Source: Arcuatula senhousia
Lineage: Eukaryota > Mollusca > Bivalvia > Mytilida > Mytilidae
Direction: 5' to 3'
Assembly (NCBI GenBank): GCA_963971305.1
Contig: OZ020308.1
Coordinates: 19,191,092-19,255,091 of the forward strand
DNA: 64,000 nucleotides
The notes below the pieces were generated by a model. The model ran no database searches. It was not told the DNA's origin and saw nothing but the letters and a program-made list of their open reading frames with translations. A program made the translations under genes and the position numbers. This document shows, one piece after another, positions 1 to 13,600 of the stretch; position 1 is the first letter of the stretch; each line of letters starts with the position of its first letter.

Positions 1-1110
1 AGAATATGTCCAAAAGACATAATGCCCTATCTTGCACCATGGAAAAACAAATTGAACTTGAAGATAGGGCTATTCCAGAATCAATTGTCAGAAGCAGGGT
101 TGGCAAAGTATTGACCGCCCGGGTTTTCCTGGGCTGGGCAATACCCTTAAAATCGTGGAAGTGGGCAATACTGGGTAATAAGAATTTATTCATGAAAAAA
201 ATCCTATTTAATAGTATTAATATGCTTCAAAATTTTTCCTGATCTACAAAATTCATAAATTATTTGTATTTGACATTACTTTTCATGCATTACTTCAATA
301 ATTTGTATATTTGCACTACTTTTTTGCTATAATTTTTTTACTGTCATTACAATTTTGACAATCATGACAATACATGATGTTTAATCTATGCTAATTATTT
401 ATGAAACCCCAGGCTATAAAACAAAACAGAATTGTGAAACCATATACATTAAAAGATTAAATAAGGATTAGTAATCAAAACATCATAATTTTGTCTAATT
501 GTTAATAGGTAGGGCTTGTGTATTTATAAGAATGAGACATACATGCATTAAAAAAAACATTGAATTTGTATAAGGCCATATCAGGTTATTTATAGATCAT
601 TTTGCATTTCTATACATGGAACACTTATCATATATACTACATGTATATCTTTTTAATTAAAATTTAATCTTTTAATCTGTTTTTAATAGTGTTTTCGTTT
701 AGATTTTACTAAAAAGTGTACATACACATCTTAATACTCATTGTTATGTAGGTATTTGATGATATTTTAATAAGAAAAAACTTAATACCCAGTAATGCCC
801 AGTATTGCCCAATAAAACCCATTAAAACCCGGGTTTTCCCAGTATTTCCCACTAGGCTGGGAAATACTCTTAAAACCCGGGTTTTTGCCAACCCTGCTCA
901 GAAGGCACTATAATTAAAATTGTATGGGTGGTGGTATTTTTAGATATTTCTCAAATGCAAATTTTATGCATGGTGAGTATAAAAAAATGCCTTCCGACCC
1001 CCCATACATTTATTTCTGGAATAGTTCTAACCCTTATTTGGGACAGACAGACTGAGAGATGTACAGACCTGAACACTATATGCCCCTTTACTTTTGTAGG
1101 TGGGGCTTAA
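1..1110 (-). repeat. Hairpin-ended repeat family B copy, with two nested insertions
   Basis: Left part (1-35) matches the end of family B (TGTCCAAAAGACATAATGCCC, here as two blocks); right part (about 1040-1110) has the family's hairpin end, TATGCCCC followed by GTAGGTGGGGC. Between them lies a split MITE (about 66-1027) whose middle is a hAT-type element (95-896). Three generations of insertion can be read in 1.1 kb. Confidence 0.6.
95..896. mobile_element. Non-autonomous hAT-type element
   Basis: Ends CAGGGTTGGCAAA and TTTGCCAACCCTG are inverted repeats of hAT style, extended inward by matching CCCGGGTTTT and GGGCAATACTGGG blocks. Flanks GTCAGAAG (87-94) and CTCAGAAG (897-904) match at 7 of 8 positions, the 8-bp target duplication expected for hAT. 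802 bp with no transposase. Confidence 0.82.
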
Positions 1111-1544
1111 AAATCTGCTATGTAATGTTCAATTTATGTAAAAGATCTGAAATTAAATATCCAAATACATTGTAGATATCAGTATTTTTTCTAGAATAGT
1201 CCAAAGATTGTGTTTCTAATTTAAATAAAAACAAATATTAAAATCTAATGATTCATGTCGATAAATGCATACATTTACTATTTTATTTTTGCCTGATCAT
1301 ACTTATTCAACAGAAAATTTCAGTCCAATCAATAGCGCTGTGCTTTGATTTGGCTATCAATAACATACATGTACAATGTAAAATGAAATAAGAGTAAAAG
1401 GAATATTTTTGTGTGATTAAATGAATTTTCTGTTGTGAATTGCATTCAAGAGGTTTTATTGTTGGAAATGTCAGATTTTATTAAGCATATAACATGGAAA
1501 CTAAATTTGGTGTGAATATTTCCCGTTTAACAGTTAATGAATAC

Positions 1545-1659
1545 CTAATCAGCCAGTGATTTTGAGGAGCAAACTGTCGTCGACAATCTCTCTCATATAG
1601 AATGGTCAACAAACATCGTGTAGAATTAAATACTTCTGATGTGGGAGCTGTTGTTGAAT
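1545..1659 (-). CDS. UBE3B: UBE3B coding exon 19 (last in window)
   Basis: 115 bp, acceptor ATTACAG, donor TTAG|GTATTC, phase 1 to 2. Ends [20 protein letters not shown] then LI, matching [20 protein letters not shown]. The next exon (KDLKPS in vertebrates) was not found between 1 and 1544, so it lies beyond the left edge. Confidence 0.93.
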
Positions 1660-4600
1660 CTGTAATAGAGAAACACTAAAAATGTTCTAAATCTTTTACA
1701 ATAAAACTGTTAATTTCTTAATGCTGTATATCCATTATTCAAAGAGTAATCTAGCAAACATTTGAATTGGCAGGCTGAAAATCAAAGGTGTTGAAAAACA
1801 CATTTTATTTCTTAATTTATTGATTTTTTTCTAGATGGCATTATTAAAAGTAAATATAACCATCTCATTAATCCCTTAACAAGCTGAGACATTTTACAAC
1901 AATAGTTAACACTAAAGTATGTCTCGCCTGCCGGCACAATCTAATACCTAGTAATTCAACTATTCATTAATAAATTCTCGACATATTCCTGTGGACCAAC
2001 CAAAATAATTCTAGATATCATAGTCTTTGAGAAACATATTAAACATAAAAGACTAAACACAAAAAAAAACAATATTAACTGTTATTTAGTGCAGAAATGA
2101 GGTCAAGGTCAGATGATATGGTGATGGATCAAAAAGCCCTGATTTAATTCATCAATATCCTAAAAGATCAGATGCCTAGCTATTTAACTTTTTTTTAAAG
2201 AAATTCATTTTTCACAAAAGCCTTACAGTACAAAGACATTTACAGCCTTTAAAAGACCTTAGTTCACAAAGTCCCTGAAGCGTGAAAATGGGGTCAGGGT
2301 AACATGGCATGGTGACAATTGCGTAGACCATACCCTCTCTGTATACCAAATATCAGATGCCTAGCTATTATTCTTTTCAAGTCTTTCATTTTCCAAACAA
2401 GAGGCTCCCAGGAGCCTGAATCGCTCACCTGGTCTTAATGTCAACCCTTTGAAGACTTTTGTATAGCTAAATGAGCTGAAAGTTTAAGCAATAAAAAGCT
2501 TTTCGCTATCTGCAATAGTTTTCATTCCAAAGCAAAAAACACTATTTTTCACCTTTAAAGGGCCATAACCCCTTAAAGGGGTCATCTGACAACTTCGACC
2601 CTAAAAAGACTTTTGTAGAGCTAATTAAGCTGAACATTTAAGCAAGCAACATCTTTTCTCTATCTGCAAAAGTTTTCTTTCTTTAGGCCAAAAACACTTT
2701 TTTTTGCCTTTAAGGGGCCGTAACCACTATAAGGGGTCATCTGGCAACTTTGACCCTATGGAAACTTTTGTAGAGCTAAATGAGCTGAACATTTAAGCAA
2801 GCAACAACTTTTCTCTATCTGCAATAGTTTTCATTCCATAGGCCAAAAACACTATTTTTTGCCTTTAAGGGGCTGTAACCCCTATAAGGGGTCATCTGAC
2901 AACTTCGACCATATGGAGACTTGTGTAGAGCTAAATGAGCTGAACATTTAAGCAAGCAACAGCTTTTCTTTATCTGCAATAGTTTACATTCTATAGGCCA
3001 AAAACACTATTTTTTGCCTTTAAGGGGCCATAACCCCTATAAGGCGTCATCTGACAACTTTGACCTTATGAAGACTTTTGTAGAGCTAAGTAAGCAACAG
3101 CTTCTCTCTATCTGCAATAGTTTTCATTCTACAGGCCAAAAACTCTGTTTTTTTGCCTTTAAGGGGCCATAACCCCTATAAGGGGTCATCTGACAACTTC
3201 GACCCTATGGAGGCTTGTGTAGAGCTAAATGAGCTGAACATTTAAGCAAGCAACAGCTTTTCTCTATCTCCAATAGTTTTCATTCTATAGGCCAAAAACA
3301 CTATTTTTTGCCTTTAAGGGGCCGTAACCCCTATAAGGGGTCATCTGACAACTTCGACCCTATGGAGGCTATTGTAGAGCTAAAGGAACTGAACATTTAA
3401 GCAAGCTACAGCTTTTCTCTATCTGCAATATTTTTCATTCTACAGGCCAAAAACTCTGTTTTTTGCCTTTAAGGGGCCATAACCCCTATAAGGGGTAATC
3501 TGACAACTTTGACCTTATGGAGACTTTTGTAGAGCTAAATGAGCTGAACATTTAAGCAAGCAACAGCTTCTCTCTATCTGCAATAGTTTTCATTCTACAG
3601 GCCAAAAACTCTGTTTTTTGCCTTTAAGTGGCCATAACCCCTATAAGGGGTCATCTGACAACTTCGACCCTATGGAGGCTTGTGTAGAGCTAAATGAGCT
3701 GAACATTTAAGCAAGCAACAGCTTTTCTCTATCTGCAATAGTTTTCATTCTATAGGCCAAAAACACTATTTTTTGCCTTTAAGGGGCCGTAACCCCTATA
3801 AGGGGTCATCTGACAACTTCGACCCTATGGAGGCTATTGTAGAGCTAAAGGAGCTGAACATTTAAGCAACCTACAGCTTTTCTCTATCTGCAATAGTTTT
3901 CATTCTACAGACCAAAAACTCTGTTTTTTGCCTTTAAGGGGCCATAACCCCTACAAGGGGTAATCTGACAACTTTGACCTTATGGAGACTTTTGTAGAGC
4001 TAAATGAGCTGAACATTTAAGCAAGCAACAGCTTCTCTCTATCTGCAATAGTTTTCATTCCATAGGCCAAAAACATGAAAAAATGCTATTTTTCACCTTT
4101 AAGGGGCCGTAACCCCTATAAGGGGTCATCTGACAACTTTGACCAAATGGAGACTTTGGTAGAGCTTTTGATGCTGAATCAGTAGCGTGGCCTCAGATTT
4201 CCTCTATCTCTTATACTTTTTGATTTATAAGCCAAAAACAGTAGTCTGACCCCCCTAGTCTATTTTTAGTAACGGCGGCCATGTTTTTTGACAGATCAAA
4301 AATCGAAACACAAGTTTGGTGCAGGACACCCTAAGGATCAATCATACCAAGTTTCATTAAATTCTGTTCAGTAGTTTCAGAGGAGAAGATTTTTGAAAAA
4401 TTGTTAACGGACGACGACGACAACGACGACGACGACGGACGCCAAGTGATGGCAATAGCTCACATGGACCTTTGGTCCAGGTGAGCTAAAAAGTCTTACA
4501 TAGAAGTTTTCGGTCTGAAAAAAGATCTAAGTCCACAGAGTCACTGAAGCATGAAAATGGGGCCAGGGTCAACAACATGGTGACAGTTGCATAGATCATA

Positions 4601-7600
4601 ACCTGAACTGTCTGTATACCAAATATCAGATGCCTAGCTATTGTACTTTTTAAGTCATTCATTTTCCACAAAAGTCTTACATAGAAGTTTTCGGTCTGAA
4701 AAAAGACCTAAGTTCACAGAGTCACTGGACCGTGAAAATGGGGTCAGGGTCACACGGCATGGTGACAGTTGCGTAGACCATAACCTGAACTGTCTGCATA
4801 CTGAATATCAGATGACTAGCTATTATACTTTTCAAGTCATTCTTTTTCCACAAAAATCTTACAAAAAAGTTTCTGCCGCCGGAAAGTACTACCTATGTCT
4901 CGCCTTTCACGACTTTTCATCGCAGGCAAGACAAAAACTTAAACTAGGCATATTAAAAATGTCTGAGTAATTAATAAAACTTGCCAATAAGATTGTTCCA
5001 AATGACACGGAAAACAAAGAGATTTAAGAATTCACTGATTTTGACATAATCTTCCAGTCTGAATAGTTTGCCCTGTTCATACATCTCCATATCATCCAAA
5101 GTTCTGAAAAACAAGGAATACCTGGGTGAGAACTTTTTATTGCAAAAAAAAGTTCCAATTATCTCCCCTGAATAAAATTGGTGATCAATGAAATTTCTTC
5201 ATGCACACATTTTTATAATGTACTTCCTTCATGTAAAGTTCTATTTGCTAAAGAAGAGGGAATACAAAAATATTGTTGTGATAGTTTAAGGACATAGTAA
5301 AGTTATAGGACATAGCTCGAGCTGTGAGCAAGCCGGCTGATGATACCATGCTTTTTGGTTAATAATCAAGTTCAATTATCTCCCTTGAATATTACTCCAC
5401 AGCAATGCAATCAATTCATTTTGACTATATTTTGTTAAGCATCCAGTTCAATTATCTCGGCTGAATAATATCCAAGAGCGGTAATAATAATTTATTTTTG
5501 ACTCTATTTGGTAAATTTCTAAGTTCAATTTTTCTTTAGAATATAACACCAGAGCAATGGAATTTATCCATCTGCATTCATTTTTTTTTATTTGATAAAG
5601 TATCAAGTTCAATTATCTCGTCTGAATATTATCCCAGCACAATAGATAAACAGACTTACATGATAAAGTGACTTGCGGCATCACAGAAGACAGTCAGAAG
5701 ACTAAACACAGGATGGATTGTACTGTTAGGGGCCTGACTGAGAATTTCAGTGAATAGCTTTAGTCCACAGTTAGGTCCCAAATCTACCAAGAACTTCCAC
5801 AGGATTGGCAATAATATATCATTATAACCAAGACCTAGAAATAAATAAATAAATAAATCATATATTTGTACCATATTGGTATAATGATTTAATTCTAATA
5901 TTTTTCAAAATACACATCAACATATTTAATGCTTTGTGATTTCAAACATATTCTTGTTGCATACAGAATCCTACTCTTATACAGTCAAAGCTAATTTCCT
6001 TTCATAATGTTAACTCTATCAAAAACTAGTCTAAGAATAACACTTAAAAACATAAACATATAGGTCTTGTTTTTGTACAGTATCAATTATATATATTCTG
6101 CTCAAAATTAGCACTCGAGTCTAAATGCTTAATTTAGATATTTTTCTCATACAAACACTTTACCTCCCAGGATGTCCAGCCTCAGTTGAGATAAAGTGTT
6201 GATTGTTCTCTGGTATAAGACACATGGCAGACATGTAGCATTGGCTACAGGGCTATCTAACTTGATCTTAGTATTGGACGACTTTGTAGAGGCTTTGTCT
6301 ATGGCTTTCTTTATAATATCTGTAAAATATATGTGTAAAACAATCCATCATTAGCTACAAGGCTATATACTGTGGTTTCCTTTTTTTGGTGGAATATCAA
6401 GTTTTGTGGTTTCTGTGGGTGCCCTTGACCCTAAAAATTGAATGCCCCAAGAAAAGGAAATTTAACACTGGTCTGTATGCTACAGAGTTAGGATCCAAGA
6501 ATTGGTCCTTATTCATCAATAGTGTCATTGTGTTATATTTGTATGAATGAAATGCTATTGCAATTGTTAAAATTGATTGAACATTCTTATCTACAATGTA
6601 AGGTATTTTGTCATCTTAATGTTCAATTTTAGCAGGGCTTTGATTTTTGCTTTACGGGGTATTTGTTAGGTCATCAAACTAAATTATCCATACATTTCCT
6701 TTTAAATTTTAACAAACATGAAAATCAAAGAAAATGTCCCACTTTTGTTTACAATTATGAAAGTTGTCCCTTGCAAAACAGCTAAACAGTATTTTTCATA
6801 TTTTTCTGAAAAATATTTTATACAATTTGCTACCTTAAAAACTTTAAAATGTAAAGCACCTTTGTTGGATTTGTTTTAACACAGATTGTATTCTTTATCA
6901 CTTACTTTTATAATGTACAGGACTTTAAAGGTTTTTATAAACAGATTGAACTCTGCATTTTTTATTCACTTTTAGAATTTTACAAGATTTTTGTTTAATT
7001 TTTCATAAAGATCGTTTTCTATGTTTTGCCACTTACTTTTAGAATGTACAGGACTTTTGTTTGATTTTTCAGCATCTATTTCAATATACTGTAACATGTC
7101 AGAAAACATAAACCGTATCATCTTTTCACTCCAGAGTAACTGTAACTGTTTAACAACAAACGGCATTGACGCATGTAAACTGAAAAAAGCAACACACATT
7201 CAAATCATTTCTGGAATTCACAAAAAGTTGTTATGTTAAAATATATTTTTAAATTTTGATAACTCATATACTATAATAAAAAAATACAGGTTATTAAAAG
7301 CATATCACATTATACCTTTCCACTTGGGACGGCAAGTAGTAAGAAAAGAAGTGTGAGTGAGTTAACAATTTACCCTCACTTCATTCCTGAACTCTATATA
7401 GGAAAAAAAACTGAAGTCAAATTATCTTCCCTAATTGATATTCAAGAGAAATAACATTTCTTTATGCACTTGTCAATATGATGAACTTCCTTCATGTAAA
7501 GCACCTGAGTTCACTCTTGTTACAACTTGAGTTCACGTTGTTTATTTCTGTTCGATTGTGTTGTTTATTTTCGTTCGGTAGTTTTTATCTATTGTGTTTC

Positions 7601-10600
7601 TTCGTGCTGTACTGGTTTAGTCATTGCCCTTTCGGACTTTTGACACTCAAATGCCCCATTGGTGCCTCTTTGCTTCTTTCATCAATATCTATTGAGCTTA
7701 CGAGATATGTGGACAGAAGGACATATAGATGAACAAACCAACAGACAGCGTAATTCCTATATACCCACAAACTTTGTTTATTGTTGATATTATTACTATA
7801 TTTAGAATGTGCTAGATGCTGACCTTTGATCTGTTTTCTGGGAGAACCAGCCCAGAACAGGATGCCAGTGGGTTAAGTTTGATCTCTTGTTTTGTACATA
7901 TTTCTTACAGCTGTCCAGCAGCCTAATAACAACAGTCTAAAAATAGAAGTGATGAAATGATTAATCTTCAATTTTTAACATTGAACAAAGGTAATAGAAT
8001 TTCAAAACAATTATGACATGAAAGCTATTATAAAATAGATAGGTGCATTTCACATACATTGTAATTGTCTAACTATAGTTTACAAACTGAGTAAAGTGAG
8101 AAAAAACTATACAATTCTAAGCAAAACTTTATCCATGGATTTGAAGTTCCTCTTTAATTCTTTTTAACAATAAGCTTTATTTGCACATGGAATCAAGATC
8201 AAAATTTATATATCTACATTAAATTTTTTTTTCAAACTTTTCATTGAATATTGAATTATTTTTTAAGAATGGTAAAGGTGTAAAAAAGTTCTATAAAACT
8301 TACCATAAACTTTGTAGTATTTTCAACAAGGCCCTGAAAAATAAAACACATCTCAGATTAGGCACTTAACTTTTAAACATTTGTTCCTTGATTTTACTAC
8401 ATATAAAGGGTAAACTTAAGCTTGACATACACCAATGACAGTTAAAAAAATAAAATCTTATTGGTAATTCAGATGTATTTTGGACTTGACTTAAAGATTT
8501 AGTTGTATTTGTTTTTGAAGCGTGCTTAGACTATGGATTGCCTTTAGTATCTGGTTTTTAAACTAGGTATACTGTGAGAGGAGAAAAAGGAGAACTCTGG
8601 GTCATGGACTCATGATTAAACCTTCCAAACCCTGTTTAACACTTCTTTGGGGCATTTTTATTGTTAATTTATTAACAACATATACATTTAAATATCATTA
8701 TGAAGATTGTTTATCCATTATAACTTACCTCCAATTCAATGAATCCTAACTGCACCATATTTGCTGAAACAAAATCAAAATGAGCCGTTAACATTTTACT
8801 GTAAACAAACAAATTTTCATGAGCCATTTATTTTTGCTTATTTCATAAGGACTAAAAATTCAGGAAAATAAAAAATAAAATTACCACAAAAAACATGAAT
8901 AAGTAGGTTTAGTATTTTACATACTTGTACATGTATGTTAATCATATTAACAACAAACATAATCTTTTAAAGAAACATGTGCTTCTATCATATCAAAATG
9001 ACTCATACATTTAGAAATAAACATCACTATTAAAAGTAATTCAATCTCTAAATAGCTGAGGTGTAGAGGTGTAAAGAGCAAAACTACTGTTCAACGAACT
9101 TCATGTAATTTTAACTCTTTACCGTTCCTATGACACGAATTCGGGTCATAAGCGTTTTTTCAGGGGTCGCATAACTTTGAAGTCATATGCAACTATCAAA
9201 ACCTGGTTGAAATAATAAGTGTTATATATGAAAATAAAGCTGATTTCCTCTAGTTTACAAAAATATAAGTTTTATTTTGTTAATATATAATAATCAAGGA
9301 TTTATTTTATAAAAACTAAAGTATGTAGACCGTAAAAAAATGACGTAATTTTTTTCAACTTTAAAAAATCGGTGTCCGAGACAAAATCATCAGCGGTATG
9401 ATTATTTCGTCATCTAGAAAAAAAGAAATTTATGTCTGAAAATGTAGCAAAATTCTCTATCTAAATGTGTTGGAATTTTATATTTAACCGATCTCATAAA
9501 AAAACTGTAAACAATTGTTTTTCACTTTCGATTTCAGTCGCGGAAGTAAATCGCGTTTTTTTCTAATGTTTTTACTTCACGACGAATAACTTTTTTCTAG
9601 AATTGAAATAGGAAAAAGTAAATCGAACAAAATTTTAAGGAGAAAATAAGCTTTCATTTGATATAAACTGCATAATTTTAGCTTATGTAATAAACTTCCA
9701 GCGATCGTTTAAAGTTGGCGATATTTCGAGTCAAAGTCAATATTTAGGACGTTGCGGTAGCGTTGTCTAAAATGTGGACGTGAAAAATAAAACGTGGAAA
9801 AATGGACGTCGCGGTTTCAGCCTCTGGTGCCGTTTTGTGAGTGTTATAGCATAGGAAACGAATAAATTGTATTTTACCCCTTTTATTAGAATTACGAATT
9901 ATTTCAGTTTAATAACTTTTGAAATGATTTGTTTTTCTAGTTTTAAATTTAATGTCTTACGCAAAATAACAAAATTTCTTCTATATTTATTGTTTGCTTT
10001 TCCTATCTATTTCCGGCTATGTTGTTCTGAAGGAATGACGGAAGGATGAATAAATAAAATAGGAATCTAATATGCTATCAGTAAACAGTTACACGCGTGG
10101 CTATCCGTGTGCTATTAATTCGAACATATATGTATATATTTTTTTGGTTATTATTTTGCATTCTCGCAGGGTTTGACCGCTATCGTTTACCGCTATAGAT
10201 AACCACTGGAAATCATCTAGCTGAAAACAGTACGAAAGATAACGGTGTAAGATTTTTTACAAACAAAAAGAATAATACATAGAAGAAGTTTGTAGACAAC
10301 AGGTTAGAATTAGACTGTTGTCTACCATTTACCCCTATTGTCCTTTTTATAGGATTTTGCACATGTAAAACTTTCTCAAGTCACTGTGGAAACAATAGCC
10401 GGTATTATCATTTTCCTGCTTCATCTTTAAATATGTTTTGTCTTTTGGGAAGGGGATATAGTCAGAGTAAATTATAAAAGATCACAATGTACATGGTTTA
10501 CATGTTTATAAGGTTTGAACTTTTTTCAAGGTTTAATCAACATTTTATTATCTGTTTGACCAGAGGTTTCTGATAAGTTTAATTCACAAAACTGTGACGG

Positions 10601-13600
10601 ACGAAAATCTTAACTATTGATAACATATGTAAAATTTAATACAATGTTATACATGTAGGTATACATAATTTACAATCCAATTGGGTCACAGATATAATAA
10701 TATAATATAATAGTGATGGTTGACATATATATTATTTGGATTTACTCCAAGTCTTACTTTTATGAAATAGTTTATACTTTCACAATATGGAATAGACTAA
10801 ATAACTGCGAAGAGAAGAGGTTCAAACAAAAAGTTGAAGACCGACAGTACTTTTATTATACATTGATCCAATCAGCAGGCTTATAGCCCATAATGATTCG
10901 TTCAAATCTTTTTTTTTAAAATTGTTTTTTAAACGTAGGAAAGAAAAGTACGTTAGGGACAATGGTCTGTTTGTGCTTTAGTTTGTTTCTCAAAGTTGTG
11001 TCAAAATTTAATAAAAATGAAACTCTGTACACTCTAATACAATATGAGATGAAATTGACAATAGAAAAGAAAATGGTTTTAACATACGCATGAATATGAG
11101 GGGCAGCGTTGTTTGAAAAAAAAAGACTATTCAGAGGGATTTCTAACCCTGTGTTAAATCATTGAATAAGATAAGAATACATGTATCTGGAGGATCTATA
11201 CACGTACAGTTGTGTGTTGTTAACGTATCTATCCCAAAAGTATAAATTTGTTCTTGTTCGAGCACTTAATCATTATAAATGGGGGAATAACAGTCAAAAC
11301 AGCAGCAGGGGGGTATGCTACAGCAACATGATACTAGTAGCATGCATGCACATAGTATTTTTATGCCTCATCTACGAAAGAAGAGGGGCATATAGGGTTC
11401 AGGTCCGTTCGTCCGTCATTAATCCCAATATTTCCAAATTCCCATTTACTAAAAAATGCCACATTAATCATATTGGTATGGCAGGTGCACCTAGTCATGT
11501 TTATCACAATGCATGCCTCGGATGCTGGATGTGACCTATATTTTCCGCATGTGTGACCACTTACAGAAGAATGGTTAAAGTCTATTTCCACTAACTGACA
11601 AATGCCACATCAATCATATTGGTATGGTAGTGCACCTAATCATGCTAAGCAAAATGAATGCTTCAGATGCTGGATGTGACTTATATTATCCGCATGAATA
11701 ACCACTTACAGAAGTAGGGATAAAGTCTATTCCCACTTACTGACATGTGCCACATCAACTATATTGGTATGGTAGGTGCACCTACTAATGCTTAGCACAA
11801 TGTATGCTTCAGAAGCTGGCTGTGACCTATATTTTCCGCATGAATGACCACCTATAGAAGAATGGTTCAAGTCCATTTCGTCTTACTGATAAGTACCATA
11901 GAAACCATTTTGTTATGCCTAGTGGTTGCGGAAAAAAAATGTTGCAAGATGGGGCATTATGTCTTTTGGACATATTCTTATTTCAGGTGTATTGGCGATT
12001 TTACTGCCAAATTCTGCAAACCAAAGTAATGTAATATCACATATAGGGCAAATAGTCATGCATAAACAAATTATTAATTTATTTTTAAAAAATAAAAGGA
12101 TTGTTCGGGTGTCACTCATGATCTGACTGCAAATACGTATTTTGTTAACACAATCAGACAGACAGTATTATTTTAACGCTCTGTTTCTGTCACACCTGCC
12201 AAGAAGCACAGTGATGTCAATAAAACAGTTAATGAAGTTATTCTGAATATGCAATGTTAACTTTACCTTCTTATGTAGCAACATTTCGTTCGCTCTAGCT
12301 TTACCTTCCTGTGTAGCACATGCAGCAACATTTTCGCTCCGGCTTATGAAGTTAACAAATCGCAACTGCATGATTCGTTCATATTCCAGAGCTTATTGAA
12401 CATACATCTGCCACACTTGTCACACAAATTGATAACACAGGGTTATGTTACTCCTCATTTGTTGTCTTAACTTAAACATGTTATGGCAGACATCATGCGC
12501 TTTTGGGATTTCTACCTCTCTCAGAGCACAGATATTGGGCTTGCCATGCTGAATTAAAACAATCTGAAATTATTTACCCTTCCTGACACGCGAGTTTACT
12601 CCTCTTACGACCTGGGTTTACGTTGTTGGTTGACTTTCACTTGTTTTATATGTTTTTGTGTTTCTATGTGCTGTTCTCGTTTGTTTTAACTGGGTTTGTC
12701 TCTGCCTTTTCGCACTTTAGAAATCGAATGCCCCATTGGTACCTCTCTGATTTTTAGAGCAGTGACATATTAGGACAAATACCGAAGCCTCACACACTAG
12801 ACATAAACACATTATAGATGTCATTGTAACAATATACATATATTGCCCAAACATTTTAAATACTGTCAATGTTAAAGTGCTTTTGTGTCTCTTGTTGTTT
12901 TTGCTTTTCGTTTATTAGTGTAATTAAGCGGCGACTAAGCGTCTCTGGATTTGACGTAAATGCCCAGCCCACAGAATAACCGAGGTGTGTATCCTAGTTG
13001 GCTGTTGCTGCAGAGGGCATCATCCGCATCAGGTTATAATACAGAAAGCCTTAACGCTGACCCTAGTCGACCAACGCGTGTGGAGAGTGTCGAGCTGCTT
13101 CCACATAAAAAAATCTCTTTGTGAGATGCCAAGCATTGCACCACGTAGACTCAATTTTCCGCCACTTATACTCATCTCTCCCGCTTTCCAAGTGTCTACT
13201 GTTTCTTTGTTTCCCATTCCTACCCAATATTTCTCATCATCATCATTTACCTATAGTGTTGCTTTGATGTAAAACTCGCCGATTCACATATTCACTAAGG
13301 TGTTCATATGGTAACAAAATCATTTTCAGGTGAATGATATCGTGTTTTAAGAAATTCTAACGTATATGCATTGCCATTTCAGTATGGTACACTTTTTTAC
13401 GCAAAACATCGTGCACTTTAAATTATTACTAACGTAAAGGTTAAAATTCATATGACCTTGGGGATAAATAAACAAGGTCAGATGTTGTAGACATTGACAC
13501 ATTGACCAATACCTGATCATGTCAACAATATACATACCATAAAACTTATTTAAGCTTTTTGAAAAATAAAATATTAAAATATTTGGAAAAGTAACGTTAA

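Noticed and set aside
1..1544. Search for the next UBE3B exon (KDLKPS... of the pre-HECT region)
   Set aside because: Only nested repeats found; the exon must be outside the window.
4975..4982. GT donor (GCAA|GTTTTA) for UBE3B exon 18
   Set aside because: Gives phase 2 and a stop shortly into exon 19; the GC donor keeps phase.
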